A stretch of 26,551 nucleotides of DNA, from positions 1-26,551 of the forward strand of contig JBBROA010000055.1 in NCBI GenBank assembly GCA_038229875.1, given 5' to 3'. The notes beneath the pieces are model-generated. The model had not been told where the DNA came from. It saw only the letters and a list, made by a program, of their open reading frames with translations, and did no database searches. The DNA comes from JALYUA01 sp038229875 (GTDB lineage: Bacteria > Acidobacteriota > Thermoanaerobaculia > UBA5066 > Gp7-AA6). Within the stretch, counting starts at the first letter, position 1, and each line of letters opens with the position of its first letter. The position numbers and the translations under genes are program-made. This document shows, in pieces, positions 8,829 through 16,746 of this stretch.

Positions 8829-9452
8829 TCAGCGCCCGCCGGTCCCGGGGTCGGGCGGCCACGGGTACGCGCCGTCGCGGAGCAGAACGGGAGGATCGGA
8901 CGTCGCATCGACCAGCGTCGAGGGCTTCCCGCCGGGAGTCCGGCCCCCGTCGACCAAGAGATCCAGCCGGTCGCCGAAGAGCGCTTCGACCCCGTCGGCA
9001 TCCTCGAGCGGAGGCTCGCTCGCGCGGTTCGCGCTGGTCGCAGTCAAGGGACCGGCCGCTTCGAGCAGAAAGTGGATCGCCGGAGCCGCGGGCAGGCGGA
9101 CGGCGAGGGTGCTTCGGCCGCCCGAGGCGGCGATCGGATCCCGCAGCCGGAAAATCACCGATAGAGGCGCGGGCCAGAGCGCCATGTATCGGTCGACGAC
9201 CGCGGGATTCTCGTCGACCCCGAGGCCGGCCAGCTGCTCTCGCGTCGAGAAGAGCACCGGAAGCCCCTTGACCTCTGCGCGTCCCTTCAACCGGACGATC
9301 CGCTCGACTCCGGTGGCGCTGCGGGGATCGACGGCGAGCCCGTAGAACGTGTCGGTCGGAATTGCCGCGACGCCGCCGTCGGAGAGCAGTTGCCGCAGGA
9401 ACGCGAGGCCCTGCGGAGCCAGGCGCAGCGTCTCGAGCGGGACGCGGAGCAT
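8829..9452 (-). CDS. tsaC: Threonylcarbamoyl-AMP synthase (Sua5/YciO/YrdC family)
   Basis: Makes threonylcarbamoyl-AMP from threonine, bicarbonate and ATP, the first step towards t6A at position 37 of ANN-decoding tRNAs. The 207-residue protein is a single YrdC domain without the C-terminal Sua5 domain. Motifs: PTDTFYGL (32-39), KGR (56-58) followed by GLPVLF, TSAN (139-142), and STLVDA near the end. The KxR and SxN features match active family members, but the YciO subgroup is hard to exclude. It lies between the thiF-like gene (28 bp gap) and the gamma carbonic anhydrase gene (60 bp), next to two tRNA synthetase genes, which fits a tRNA-related role. Confidence 0.85.
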   Translation of the reverse strand: MLRVPLETLRLAPQGLAFLRQLLSDGGVAAIPTDTFYGLAVDPRSATGVERIVRLKGRAEVKGLPVLFSTREQLAGLGVDENPAVVDRYMALWPAPLSVIFRLRDPIAASGGRSTLAVRLPAAPAIHFLLEAAGPLTATSANRASEPPLEDADGVEALFGDRLDLLVDGGRTPGGKPSTLVDATSDPPVLLRDGAYPWPPDPGTGGR

Positions 9453-9480
9453 CAGGGACCGGCGGCGTTGCAGGGCCCGG

Positions 9481-10518
9481 TCATCGTCCGATGTAGCGCT
9501 CGTACAGCGACCGGGCCCGCAACGGATCTCCGGTGCCGCGAACGACGCAGCGCCCGTCCGCGAATACGGTCAGGCTCACGTCCTCGACCTCGGCGGACAG
9601 CAGGTGCTCGGAGCGCCGGACCTGCCCGACCCGAGACAGCCGGCGCTCCAGGGCGCCCAGATCCGGGCGCTCGCGCGCCGCGGGAGCGACCTGGACGGAG
9701 CTGCGCCCGCAGAGCTTCACCACCTCCGAAGCGCCCTCCCCCTCGAGCGCCGGGAAACGGCCCTCGGAACACACCGGGCAGATCGCCGACGGGGCGGCGG
9801 ACTCGAAGAGCCGCCGCGAGCGCCAGGCCCCGTCCCACGCGCGCAGCGAGAGCACTCCGCGGGAAATCTCCGCCCCGGCAACCGCCCGCAGGGCTTCGGT
9901 CATCGCGATTCCCGCAACGGTCGGCGGGAGCGTCGGGACGACTCCCACGGTGTCGCACGTCGGGCCCGAGCCCGCGGGCGGAAGCGCTTCGAGATAGCAG
10001 CGTAGGCACGGCGCGCCGGGCACGGTCACCGCGACCAGGCCCTCGTCCCCGACGCAGGCCGCGTAAACCGAAGTCCGTCCGAGCGATCGGGCGGCGTCGG
10101 AGACCAGAAGCCGCGTTTCGAAATTGTCGGAGGCGTCGAAGATCAGATCGTGGTCGGCGAAGATCTCGAGGGCATTGGCGTGGTCGAGATCCGCGACCAC
10201 TGCCCGCACCTCAGCCGAGGCGTCGATCGCCGTCAAACGCCGAGCCGCAGCCTGGGCCTTCGGCGCCACTTCCGCGGCGTCCCGCTCGTCGAAGAGAAAC
10301 TGCCGCGACAGGTTCGAGAGCTCGACGACGTCGCGATCGATCAGCGTGATCCTCCCGATTCCCGCGCGGACCGCCATTTCCGCCGCCGCGGCTCCCACTG
10401 CCCCCACACCGACGACGGCCATCGAGGCGCGCTCGATGCGCTCCTGTCCCCCCGTGCCGATCCCTGGAAACAGGCGCGAGCGTGAGTGACGCGCGGCGGA
10501 GCGTGCGGCGCCGGTCAC
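9481..10518 (-). CDS. MoeB/ThiF/HesA-type E1-like adenylyltransferase with extra C-terminal domain
   Basis: E1-like enzyme that adenylates the C-terminus of a ubiquitin-like sulfur carrier (ThiS, MoaD or relatives). The 345-residue protein starts with the usual RHSR...LFPGIGTGGQERI, then the nucleotide-binding GVGAVG (37-42), DRDVVELSNLSRQFLF (61-76) and DNFETR (131-136). Two zinc Cys pairs are present, C171/C174 and C247/C250, and the likely catalytic Cys is C188 (TCDTVGV). After residue 260 there is an extra domain of about 85 residues (VKLCGRSSVQV ... LTVFADGRCVVRG ... YERYIG) in place of a rhodanese domain. The GTG start overlaps the recN stop by 4 bp. No sulfur carrier gene is in the window, so the substrate cannot be named. 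Confidence 0.85.
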   Translation of the reverse strand: MTGAARSAARHSRSRLFPGIGTGGQERIERASMAVVGVGAVGAAAAEMAVRAGIGRITLIDRDVVELSNLSRQFLFDERDAAEVAPKAQAAARRLTAIDASAEVRAVVADLDHANALEIFADHDLIFDASDNFETRLLVSDAARSLGRTSVYAACVGDEGLVAVTVPGAPCLRCYLEALPPAGSGPTCDTVGVVPTLPPTVAGIAMTEALRAVAGAEISRGVLSLRAWDGAWRSRRLFESAAPSAICPVCSEGRFPALEGEGASEVVKLCGRSSVQVAPAARERPDLGALERRLSRVGQVRRSEHLLSAEVEDVSLTVFADGRCVVRGTGDPLRARSLYERYIGR

Positions 10519-12188
10519 GCGCGCGCGCCTGCGAGGAGCGCCTCGGCATGCTTCCGAGCCGTCTCGGGTACCGTTTCGCCCGCCAGCATCCTCGCGATCT
10601 CGGAGACACGGCCGGGCCCGGTCAGGGCGGCCACCGACGCGACGGTGCGCCCGCCCACCTCAAACTTTGCGGCGTGGAAGTGGCGATCCGCGAGCGCCGC
10701 GATCTGCGGCACGTGAGTGACGCAGAGCACCTGCCGGTGCGCGGCGAGCGCGAGCAGCTTCTTCCCGACGACTTCCGCCGTCCGCCCTCCGATCCCGGCA
10801 TCCACCTCGTCGAAGACCATCGTCGGGGCCTGGCCGCGTCCTTTGCCCGCGACCGACTGGATCGCGAGCTGCAGGCGCGACAGCTCGCCGCCCGACGCGA
10901 TCTTCTCGACTGACTTCTCGGCTTCCCCGGGATTCGGAGCAAACAGGAACACCGCGGTCTCCGCGCCGCTCTCCCGCGGGACGGCGGGCTCGGCTTCCGA
11001 GAGCGCGATCCGAAATCGCGCCTTTTCCATCGCGAGTCCCCGGAGCTCTTTTTCGACGGCCGCGGACAGCGCCGGGGCGGCCGCATTCCGCTTCGACGAC
11101 AACGCCTGTGCCGCCCTCCGATAGACATCCGCCGTGGCGCGCTCCTCCTTCTGGAGCCGGCCGAGCGCGTCTTCGATGTTTCCGAGGTCGTCGCGCTCGC
11201 TCCGCCAGCGTTCGAGGCGACCGGGCAGCTCCGCGGAGGGGCAGCCGTACTTTCGCGTCAGGCGCGACAGGCGCTCGAGCCTCGATTCGATGGCGGTCAG
11301 CCGGTCCGGGTCCCCCTCGATCTGCGCCGCCGCGTCGCGGGCGGCCGCCGCCAGATCCGCGACGCGGCGCTTCAGGTCCTCGGCTTCGGCGAGATGCACG
11401 CCCTCCGCCGGGTCGATGGCCGCGAGCTCGGCGAACGCCCGCGCGGCCTCCCCCAGGCGGTCCGCGGCGGAACCTTCGTCTTCCGAGAGGGCGGCAAGCG
11501 CGGTCTCCCCCGCCCGGCGGATGCGGTCCGCATGCGCAAGCCGTCCACGCTCGCGCTGAAGCTCTTCCTCTTCGCCGGGAGAGGGCGCGGCGGAGGAGAG
11601 CTCCGCGATCTGGAAGTCCAGCGTCTCCGTCCGCGCGGTGCGTTCGCGCCGGGATGCCTCGAGAGCCGCGAGAGCCTCGCGCGCCTTTTTCGAGGCCGTG
11701 GCGGCCGCGGAGACGGCGGTGAGCTCGCGGGCCGCCCCGGCCCACGCGTCGAGGAGGGCGAGCGCCGCGTCCGCCTCCACGAGGTCATTCTCGGAATTCT
11801 GGCCGTGAATAACGACGAGGCGCTCGCCCACCCGAGCGAGCGTCCGCACGGAGGCGGGCTCGTCCTCGACGAACGCCCGCCCCCGGCCGTCAGACGAAAG
11901 CTCCCGGCGGATCAGAACCGTCTCCGCGTTCGCGCCCGGCAGCCCCGCTTCCGAGAGCAGCCTCCGCAGAGCCGGGTCGGCGTCGAATTCCCCGACGACC
12001 GACAGGCGAGCGGCGCCTTCGCGCACGAGGTCCGAAGATCCGCGCCCGCCGGCGAGCAGCGCGAGCGCATCGACCAGGATCGACTTTCCGGCGCCGGTCT
12101 CTCCCGTGATCACGGTCAAGCCCGCGGACAGCTCGATCTCCAGGTCTTCGACGATCGCGAGATTTTTGACCGTCAGGCGCCGAAGCAT
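10515..12188 (-). CDS. recN: DNA repair protein RecN
   Basis: SMC-like ATPase acting early in repair of double-strand breaks. The 557-residue length is typical. It has Walker A GETGAGKS (29-36), the RecN-type N-terminus LTVKNLAIVEDLEIEL, a long Ala/Glu/Arg-rich coiled-coil middle (about 150-370), the ABC signature ASGGELSRLQLA and Walker B TMVFDEVDAGIGG, then a CVTHVPQIAALADRH segment. The ATG at 12188 is preceded by TAGACT at 6 bases, a possible -10 for a leaderless message. It heads the run recN-thiF-tsaC-gamma CA-hisS-aspS-aroB. No SOS (LexA) box could be identified upstream. Confidence 0.96.
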   Translation of the reverse strand: MLRRLTVKNLAIVEDLEIELSAGLTVITGETGAGKSILVDALALLAGGRGSSDLVREGAARLSVVGEFDADPALRRLLSEAGLPGANAETVLIRRELSSDGRGRAFVEDEPASVRTLARVGERLVVIHGQNSENDLVEADAALALLDAWAGAARELTAVSAAATASKKAREALAALEASRRERTARTETLDFQIAELSSAAPSPGEEEELQRERGRLAHADRIRRAGETALAALSEDEGSAADRLGEAARAFAELAAIDPAEGVHLAEAEDLKRRVADLAAAARDAAAQIEGDPDRLTAIESRLERLSRLTRKYGCPSAELPGRLERWRSERDDLGNIEDALGRLQKEERATADVYRRAAQALSSKRNAAAPALSAAVEKELRGLAMEKARFRIALSEAEPAVPRESGAETAVFLFAPNPGEAEKSVEKIASGGELSRLQLAIQSVAGKGRGQAPTMVFDEVDAGIGGRTAEVVGKKLLALAAHRQVLCVTHVPQIAALADRHFHAAKFEVGGRTVASVAALTGPGRVSEIARMLAGETVPETARKHAEALLAGARA

Positions 12189-12194
12189 CGGCTG

Positions 12195-12200
12195 AGTCTA
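12195..12200 (-). promoter_or_regulatory. Possible -10 box of recN
   Basis: The minus strand reads TAGACT 6 bases before the recN ATG; no convincing -35. It matches the TAnnnT pattern seen before several operon-leading genes here. Confidence 0.4.
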
Positions 12201-12240
12201 GCTCTCGGACGCGTCGATCACGGGAACTCGCAGGCGGGAG

Positions 12241-13017
12241 CTACTTCCTCGATTTGGTGCCGATGGGCTTCGCGGGAACCCCGCCCACGATCGTTCCCGC
12301 CGCTACGGGCTTCGAGGCGACGCCCATCGACCCCACGATGGCGTCGGCTTCGACCGAGACTCCGGAGAGGACGACCGCGTGGTATGTGATGCGCGCCCTG
12401 TCGCCGATGGCGGTCCTCGCGAGAGAAATGTCGCTGATGTCGTCTACCGCGTGGGAATGCGAGTAGACGTTCGCGTAATCCGAGATCGAAACGTCGTCGC
12501 CCAGGACGATCTCCCCCCGGTCGTCCAGAAGCACGTTGCGGTGAATGGTGACGCGGTCCCCGACCGTAAGGTTGTACCCGAAGGAAAACTCGACGCCGTG
12601 GAAGATCCGGACCTTCTCGCCGCAGCGGCGGAAGATCCGCGGCGCCAGCGTGGCGCGCATCCGCGCTCCCAGGCGCACGTTCCGTCCCACCGGCGAATGG
12701 TCGAACATCTGCCAGAACCAGAGGAGCGGCTTGACCGGCGCCCATTTCGCCGGATCGAGCTCGCTGTAGTACTCCGCCTCCATCGTCGCGTTGCGCGGGT
12801 CGAGGCTCGAGAGGAGAGTCCGGCGGGCCAGCGGCGTCTTCGTGCTCTCGAGCGCTTCGGCGTCGAAGGGGCGGCCGAGATAGATCTCAGACAGAGCATC
12901 CCGAGCAACCTCGTTGCGGTCCAGCGCGGAATCGTCGAAACGCTCCGCGAGCTCGTCGACGAAGCGTGGATAGACGTCCTCCCCGGACGCACCGATCGGA
13001 AACTGTCGCAGGGGCAT
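12241..13017 (-). CDS. Hexapeptide-repeat (left-handed beta-helix) acyltransferase
   Basis: Probable O- or N-acyltransferase of the WbbJ/NodL/LacA-like family. With the ATG at 13017 the protein has 258 residues: about 110 N-terminal, mostly helical residues, then a parallel beta-helix with hexapeptide repeats (about 111-250). The loop SHSHAVDD (187-194) carries the family's catalytic-type His, and VGGVPAKPIG closes the domain, as in sugar acetyltransferases. The acceptor and acyl donor are unknown. A longer open frame begins with TTG at 13110, but a promoter-like TTGACT-17-TACGGT sits between the two and ends 7 bases before the ATG, so the shorter start is preferred. It stands alone between pepA and recN. 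Confidence 0.8.
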   Translation of the reverse strand: MPLRQFPIGASGEDVYPRFVDELAERFDDSALDRNEVARDALSEIYLGRPFDAEALESTKTPLARRTLLSSLDPRNATMEAEYYSELDPAKWAPVKPLLWFWQMFDHSPVGRNVRLGARMRATLAPRIFRRCGEKVRIFHGVEFSFGYNLTVGDRVTIHRNVLLDDRGEIVLGDDVSISDYANVYSHSHAVDDISDISLARTAIGDRARITYHAVVLSGVSVEADAIVGSMGVASKPVAAGTIVGGVPAKPIGTKSRK

Positions 13018-13024
13018 TCGCGCG

Positions 13025-13053
13025 ACCGTAGCAAAGCGGTTCCCCTCAGTCAA
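13025..13053 (-). promoter_or_regulatory. Promoter of the acyltransferase gene (-35 TTGACT, -10 TACGGT)
   Basis: On the minus strand TTGACT (13048-13053) and TACGGT (13025-13030) are separated by exactly 17 bases, and the ATG follows 7 bases after the -10. This is a good sigma-70-type match (5 of 6 at -35). It would give a leaderless or almost leaderless transcript. Confidence 0.6.
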
Positions 13054-13182
13054 ACTTGCTCCGGCCGCGATTCTCCTCTCGCAGGTGGTGTCGGGTCGGA
13101 TGAAATACAAGCTCGGTCCGTTTCGATCCCGGCGAATCTCAAACCGCCGCCGCCGAAGAATCGACGCGTCGGGCCGCGGACC

Positions 13183-14679
13183 TCAGCCGCTCCGGCGGCG
13201 GGTTCGGGGCGGACGGGCCTTCGAAGGCGCGGCACTCTCGAGGGTGAACCGCCGTCGCAGAAATTCGAGCGTCATGGCCACGCCGAATCCCGTCGCGCCC
13301 GCGTCGTATCCCGCGTGTTCCTTCTCGAGGTGCGCCACTCCCGCGATGTCCAGATGCGCCCAGCTCGTACCCGGGGGGACGAACTCCTTCAGGAACACGG
13401 CCGCGTTGATCGTGCCGGCCGCCCGTCCGCCCGTGTTCTTCATGTCGGCCCACTCGGAGCGCAGGTTGGAACGGTAGTCGTCCCACACCGGAAGCCGCCA
13501 GAGCCGCTCGCCGGTTGCCTCGCCCGCCGCGATGAGGTCCGCCGCCAGATCGTCCTCCGGTGTCATCAAGCCGGCGCAGTCGTGTCCGAGCGCGATCAGC
13601 ACCGCGCCGGTCAGCGTCGCGAAATCGAGAAGGACGTCGGGACGGAACTTTTCCGCATACGAGAGCGCATCGGCGAGAACGAGCCGGCCCTCGGCATCCG
13701 TGTTGTCCACCTCGACGGTCTTTCCGTTGCGCATGCGGAGGATGTCGCCGGGGCGGCAGGCGGAACCGCTCGGAAGATTCTCGGTCAGCGGAGCCAGGGC
13801 GACGACCCGGAGAGGGAGCTCGAGCCGGCGCGCGGCGAAAAGGCAGGCGAAGACCGTGGCCGCGCCCATCATGTCGTATTTCATCTCTCCCATCGATGCG
13901 GCGGGCTTGATCGAGATCCCGCCGGAATCGAACGTGATCCCTTTCCCGACCAGCACGGCCGTCCCGCGTGAGCCAGGCGGACGATGCTCGCCGATGAGAA
14001 ACACGGGCGGCCGGACGCTGCCGGAATTGACGGCGAGCAGGCCCGCCATCCGCTCTCGTCCGATTCCGCGCTTGTCGAGCGCCGTCAGGATGACCCCGGT
14101 GCGCCTCGCCATCGTCCGCGCTTCGCGTGCGAACTCGGCCGGCCCGAGGTCGTTCGCGGGAGTGTTCCCGAGGTCTCGCGCCCAGCGAAGGACCTCCGCG
14201 AGCACGGGCGCGTCGCGGAGGACGGCCTGGACTTCGGAGGCAGCGACCGACTCCGGCAGAAGCAGCGTCGCGCGCGGATTCGCGAGCCCGCGACGCACGC
14301 GTGACTTGTACCGGTCGAATCGATAGTCCGCCTGAGCCGCCTCGCGAATGATCGCGCGCACCTGCGCCAGGCGAAGCTCCCCGTCGAGTGCGATCACGAG
14401 CCGCCCGGGAGAGTGCCGGACGGCGTCGCGGATCGCGCGCCGGAGCGCCCGCCGCACCGCACCCGCGGATGCGGGCGGCTTGCCGAGTCCGACCAGCAAC
14501 CATCCTCCCGCGGACGCAGTTTCCTTTTCTCGCCCCCGAAACCCCGACTCGCGGCAGGCGTCGCGAAGCGCGGAGCGCACCGATTCCGGCGACTGCGTCC
14601 ACGGTTCGCGGATCTCGTGGAGGAGAGCGATCGAGAAGATTTTCCCGCGGGGCGGGGCGGACGCGATGTCGATTTCCAT
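13183..14679 (-). CDS. pepA: Leucyl aminopeptidase, family M17
   Basis: Two-metal cytosolic aminopeptidase that removes N-terminal residues from peptides; the family forms hexamers. With the ATG at 14679 the protein has 498 residues. The catalytic C-terminal domain carries the M17 signature NTDAEGRL (326-333). The expected metal and catalytic residues are all present: K246, D251, K258, D269, D328, E330 and R332, each offset by 24 from E. coli PepA numbering. The N-terminal domain (1-160) is poorly conserved, as usual. A longer open frame reaches 14775 but has no support. The C-terminal end is Arg-rich (PPRTRRRSG). It is divergent from purC across a 146-bp gap. Confidence 0.94.
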   Translation of the reverse strand: MEIDIASAPPRGKIFSIALLHEIREPWTQSPESVRSALRDACRESGFRGREKETASAGGWLLVGLGKPPASAGAVRRALRRAIRDAVRHSPGRLVIALDGELRLAQVRAIIREAAQADYRFDRYKSRVRRGLANPRATLLLPESVAASEVQAVLRDAPVLAEVLRWARDLGNTPANDLGPAEFAREARTMARRTGVILTALDKRGIGRERMAGLLAVNSGSVRPPVFLIGEHRPPGSRGTAVLVGKGITFDSGGISIKPAASMGEMKYDMMGAATVFACLFAARRLELPLRVVALAPLTENLPSGSACRPGDILRMRNGKTVEVDNTDAEGRLVLADALSYAEKFRPDVLLDFATLTGAVLIALGHDCAGLMTPEDDLAADLIAAGEATGERLWRLPVWDDYRSNLRSEWADMKNTGGRAAGTINAAVFLKEFVPPGTSWAHLDIAGVAHLEKEHAGYDAGATGFGVAMTLEFLRRRFTLESAAPSKARPPRTRRRSG

Positions 14680-14825
14680 GGCGCCAGAGGCTATCAGGGG
14701 AGAGAGCTCCGCGGGTGACCGCGAGGTCTCCGCCGGGGCGGGTTGCACAGCCCGGAGTGGTCCATTCCGTCGCACCCCGACCTACGCGATCGGCGCCGTC
14801 TCCTCGCTCGTGCTACTGTTTTTTT
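14680..14825. promoter_or_regulatory. Divergent pepA/purC promoter region
   Basis: This gap separates two diverging genes and should hold both promoters. For purC, TACTGT (14814-14819) lies 6 bases before the GTG and is followed by a run of T. For pepA, the minus strand has TAGCCT (14688-14693) 8 bases before the ATG. Neither has a clear -35 at 17 bases, and neither gene has a good Shine-Dalgarno. Nothing resembling a purine riboswitch or a PurR operator was recognised. Confidence 0.4.
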
Positions 14826-15725
14826 GTGATCGCGGTGACCGAGACTCGTCTCCCGGGCGGCCGCCTTATCCGGCGCGGAAAAGTCCGCGAGCTCTACGAC
14901 CTCGGCGACTCCCTCCTGCTGGTCGCGACCGACCGGATCTCTGCCTTCGACTGTGTGCTCTCCCCCGGCATCCCCGACAAGGGTAAGGTGCTCACCTCGC
15001 TTTCGAACTTCTGGTTCGATCGCTTCTCCGATGTCGAGAATCATCTCCTCGAAACGGACGTCGAGCGTTTTCCGGAGCCCGCCGCGGCCTCCGGCGAGCT
15101 TCTCGCGGGGCGCGCGGTCGTCGTGAAAAAAGCGGAGGTCATCCCTTTCGAGTGCGTGGCGCGCGGGTACATCGCCGGGTCGGGATGGGTCGATTACCAG
15201 CGGTCCGGCGAAATCTGCGGGATCCGGCTTCCGCCCGGGCTCGCACAGGCCTCGCGTCTCCCGGAACCGATCTTCACTCCCGCGACCAAGAGCAGCTCGG
15301 GGCACGACCAGAACGTGTCGTTCGAGCGGATGGCCGCCGCAATCGGAAGGGAGGACGCGACCGCGCTCCGCGACCGGACTCTGGATCTATACCGGCGAGC
15401 GAGCGAGTACGCACAAAGCCGCGGCTTGATCCTCGCGGACACGAAGCTCGAATTCGGGACGTTTCAGGGCCGGCTCCTGTGGATTGACGAGGCGTTCACG
15501 CCGGATTCCTCCCGGTACTGGGACGCGCGACTGTGGAAAGAGGGGCAGCGGCCCGCTTCTTTCGACAAGCAGTTCCTCCGGGACTGGCTGGAATCCACCC
15601 ACTGGAACAAGAAGCCCCCGGCGCCCCACCTGCCGGAGGGCATCGTCCGGACGACGCGCGCCAAGTACGTGGAGGCGCACCGGCTGATCACCGGGCACCT
15701 TCCCCGCGGGGTCACTGCCTCGTAG
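14826..15725 (+). CDS. purC: SAICAR synthetase (phosphoribosylaminoimidazole-succinocarboxamide synthase)
   Basis: Purine synthesis enzyme that joins aspartate to CAIR using ATP. The 299-residue form is the longer type rather than the short 240-residue E. coli type. Motifs: RRGKVRELYDLGD, ATDRISAFDCVL, PFECVARGYIAGSGWVDYQ, ATKSSSGHDQN, ILADTKLEFG, DEAFTPDSSRYWD and FDKQFLRDWL. The GTG at 14826 is the best start because a TACTGT box ends 6 bases before it; a second GTG at 14835 is possible. The upstream open frame continues to 14388 but is antisense to pepA. It is the first gene of the plus-strand island and no other pur genes are nearby. Confidence 0.95.
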   Translation: MIAVTETRLPGGRLIRRGKVRELYDLGDSLLLVATDRISAFDCVLSPGIPDKGKVLTSLSNFWFDRFSDVENHLLETDVERFPEPAAASGELLAGRAVVVKKAEVIPFECVARGYIAGSGWVDYQRSGEICGIRLPPGLAQASRLPEPIFTPATKSSSGHDQNVSFERMAAAIGREDATALRDRTLDLYRRASEYAQSRGLILADTKLEFGTFQGRLLWIDEAFTPDSSRYWDARLWKEGQRPASFDKQFLRDWLESTHWNKKPPAPHLPEGIVRTTRAKYVEAHRLITGHLPRGVTAS

Positions 15726-15928
15726 CGCCGGGCGGTAGGGGGTCAGGGCGAAGCTTCAATCCGTCGGGGAGATTGCCGATTTCTGCCCCTCGGGATGATT
15801 GATTCTCTGTGGCCCATCAAGCGTTTGCCATCTCTTCGGCTGCCCTGGAATTGCCTCGGCTCCGCCCGGGTTGTGTGCCTCCAGCCCGCTGCTTTTTCTG
15901 TCCTCTGGAGAGGCCAAACGGGCTGTCC
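15726..15928. other. Non-coding stretch downstream of purC
   Basis: About 200 bases without a credible gene, visibly less GC-rich than the surroundings. It contains a 7-base inverted repeat, CAGCCCG (15882-15888) and CGGGCTG (15919-15925), enclosing a second pair, CTCCAG (15879-15884) and CTGGAG (15905-15910), that would compete with it. No hairpin with a T-run was found after purC, so how purC transcription ends is unclear. The region may hold activator sites for the sigma-54-like promoter that follows. Confidence 0.4.
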
Positions 15929-15944
15929 TGGCACAACCCTTGAG
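15929..15944 (+). promoter_or_regulatory. Sigma-54-like promoter of the sorting-signal protein gene
   Basis: TGGCAC at 15929-15934, then 5 bases, then TTGAG at 15940-15944. This matches the sigma-54 -24 element fully and the -12 element except that the usual GC reads GA. The GG-to-G spacing of the -24/-12 pair is correct. It lies 50 bases before the ATG, leaving room for a short leader with a strong ribosome binding site. The -12 mismatch is a real weakness. Confidence 0.45.
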
Positions 15945-15959
15945 TAAGCATTCGGAAGA

Positions 15960-15972
15960 GGCCACGGTGGCC
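15960..15972. promoter_or_regulatory. Perfect 13-bp palindrome in the leader (GGCCACGGTGGCC)
   Basis: An inverted repeat GGCCAC / GTGGCC around a central G, between the promoter-like element and the ribosome binding site. It could be an operator for a dimeric regulator or a short RNA hairpin near the transcription start. No function is known. Confidence 0.4.
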
Positions 15973-15980
15973 TTTAAATC

Positions 15981-15986
15981 AGGAGG
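15981..15986 (+). promoter_or_regulatory. Strong ribosome binding site AGGAGG
   Basis: Perfect Shine-Dalgarno 8 bases before the ATG at 15995. This is unlike most genes in the window, which have weak or no such site, and suggests high translation of the product. Confidence 0.8.
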
Positions 15987-15994
15987 ACTGGACC

Positions 15995-16705
15995 ATGAAG
16001 AGAATTTCCCAGATCGCACTGGCCGGGTTGCTGTGCGTCGCGCCGTCCGCGATCGCTCAGAACGCGGACCAGAACACCGCGGGCCCGAGCCGCAATCAGC
16101 TGAAGCTGCGTTTGACAGAGCCCCGCGACGGCGCGCAGATCAGCGGTTCGACGATCCGCGTCGCGGTCGACTACAACAAGACGTCGTTCGGTGAAGGACA
16201 GGGCACGAAGTTCGGCGACAAGAATTTTCCGATGGCGATTTTCGACGTGTACGTGGATAACGCCCTGAAGCAGACGCTTCGCGGCGGAGAGACCAACGTC
16301 GCGATCATCAACGACATCCCGGCCGGCAAACACAAGATCGTCGTCATGGCGAAGAACATCTCGAACGAGGTGATCGACCGCGCGGAAGTGAATGTCGTCA
16401 ACATGGAAGCGACCGCGGCCACGACCTCGAATGACACCATCGCGTCGTCCAGCATGGGCCAGGCTTCGGCCTCGGACGCCAACCGCGGCGCCTCGGCCTC
16501 CTCCAATTCGACGGACACCACCGCGCCGTCTTCTTCGAGCATGCCGAGCCGCTCCGACGACACGAACACCAGCCGGACGGACACAAACACGACCTCGAAC
16601 AGCTCCATGCCCCGGACGGCGTCGCACGCCCCCGAAGCGGCGCTCCTCGGACTCGGGCTGGTCGCGGGCGGACTTCTGCTTATGAACGCCCGGCGCGCCC
16701 GGTAA
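15995..16705 (+). CDS. Secreted protein with Ig-like domain and LPXTG-like (MPRTA) sorting tail
   Basis: Unnamed 236-residue protein. Residues 1-21 are a classical signal peptide (MKRISQ, hydrophobic core, AIA before Q22). Residues 35-138 look like one all-beta Ig/Fn3-type domain, with the segments LTEPRDGAQISGSTIRVAVDY, IFDVYVDNALKQTL and IPAGKHKIVVMAKN. Residues 139-204 are a low-complexity Ser/Thr/Asn/Asp linker like those of surface-anchored proteins. The end is a tripartite sorting signal: MPRTAS (205-210), a hydrophobic segment (214-230) and the basic tail NARRAR. Known sortases cut LPXTG or LPXTA between T and G/A; here Met replaces the first Leu. A sortase-like gene follows 55 bp downstream. 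Its function and final location (membrane or surface) are inferred. Confidence 0.85.
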   Translation: MKRISQIALAGLLCVAPSAIAQNADQNTAGPSRNQLKLRLTEPRDGAQISGSTIRVAVDYNKTSFGEGQGTKFGDKNFPMAIFDVYVDNALKQTLRGGETNVAIINDIPAGKHKIVVMAKNISNEVIDRAEVNVVNMEATAATTSNDTIASSSMGQASASDANRGASASSNSTDTTAPSSSSMPSRSDDTNTSRTDTNTTSNSSMPRTASHAPEAALLGLGLVAGGLLLMNARRAR

Positions 16706-16721
16706 GAGAGGCAACCCGGTC

Positions 16722-16746
16722 CCCGGCTCCACCTCGCGGAGCCGGG
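16722..16746 (+). other. Intercistronic hairpin between substrate and sortase-like genes
   Basis: CCCGGCTCC (16722-16730), loop ACCTCGC (16731-16737), GGAGCCGGG (16738-16746): a perfect 9-bp GC-rich stem with a 7-base loop. It begins 16 bases after the stop codon and ends 14 bases before the next ATG. No T-run follows, so it is not a textbook terminator. It could stabilise the upstream message, lower downstream expression, or hide the weak ribosome binding site of the next gene. Confidence 0.65.

Noticed and set aside
13018..13110. Longer acyltransferase start at TTG 13110
   Set aside because: A promoter-like TTGACT-17-TACGGT lies within this stretch, directly before the ATG at 13017.
12379..13971. 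Plus-strand open frame of 530 codons spanning the acyltransferase, the gap and pepA
   Set aside because: Antisense to two genes with clear family motifs; it has no motif of its own.
15799..16194. Plus-strand open frame starting upstream of the sorting-tail gene
   Set aside because: It is out of frame with a gene that has a perfect Shine-Dalgarno and signal peptide, and its translation shows no recognisable features.
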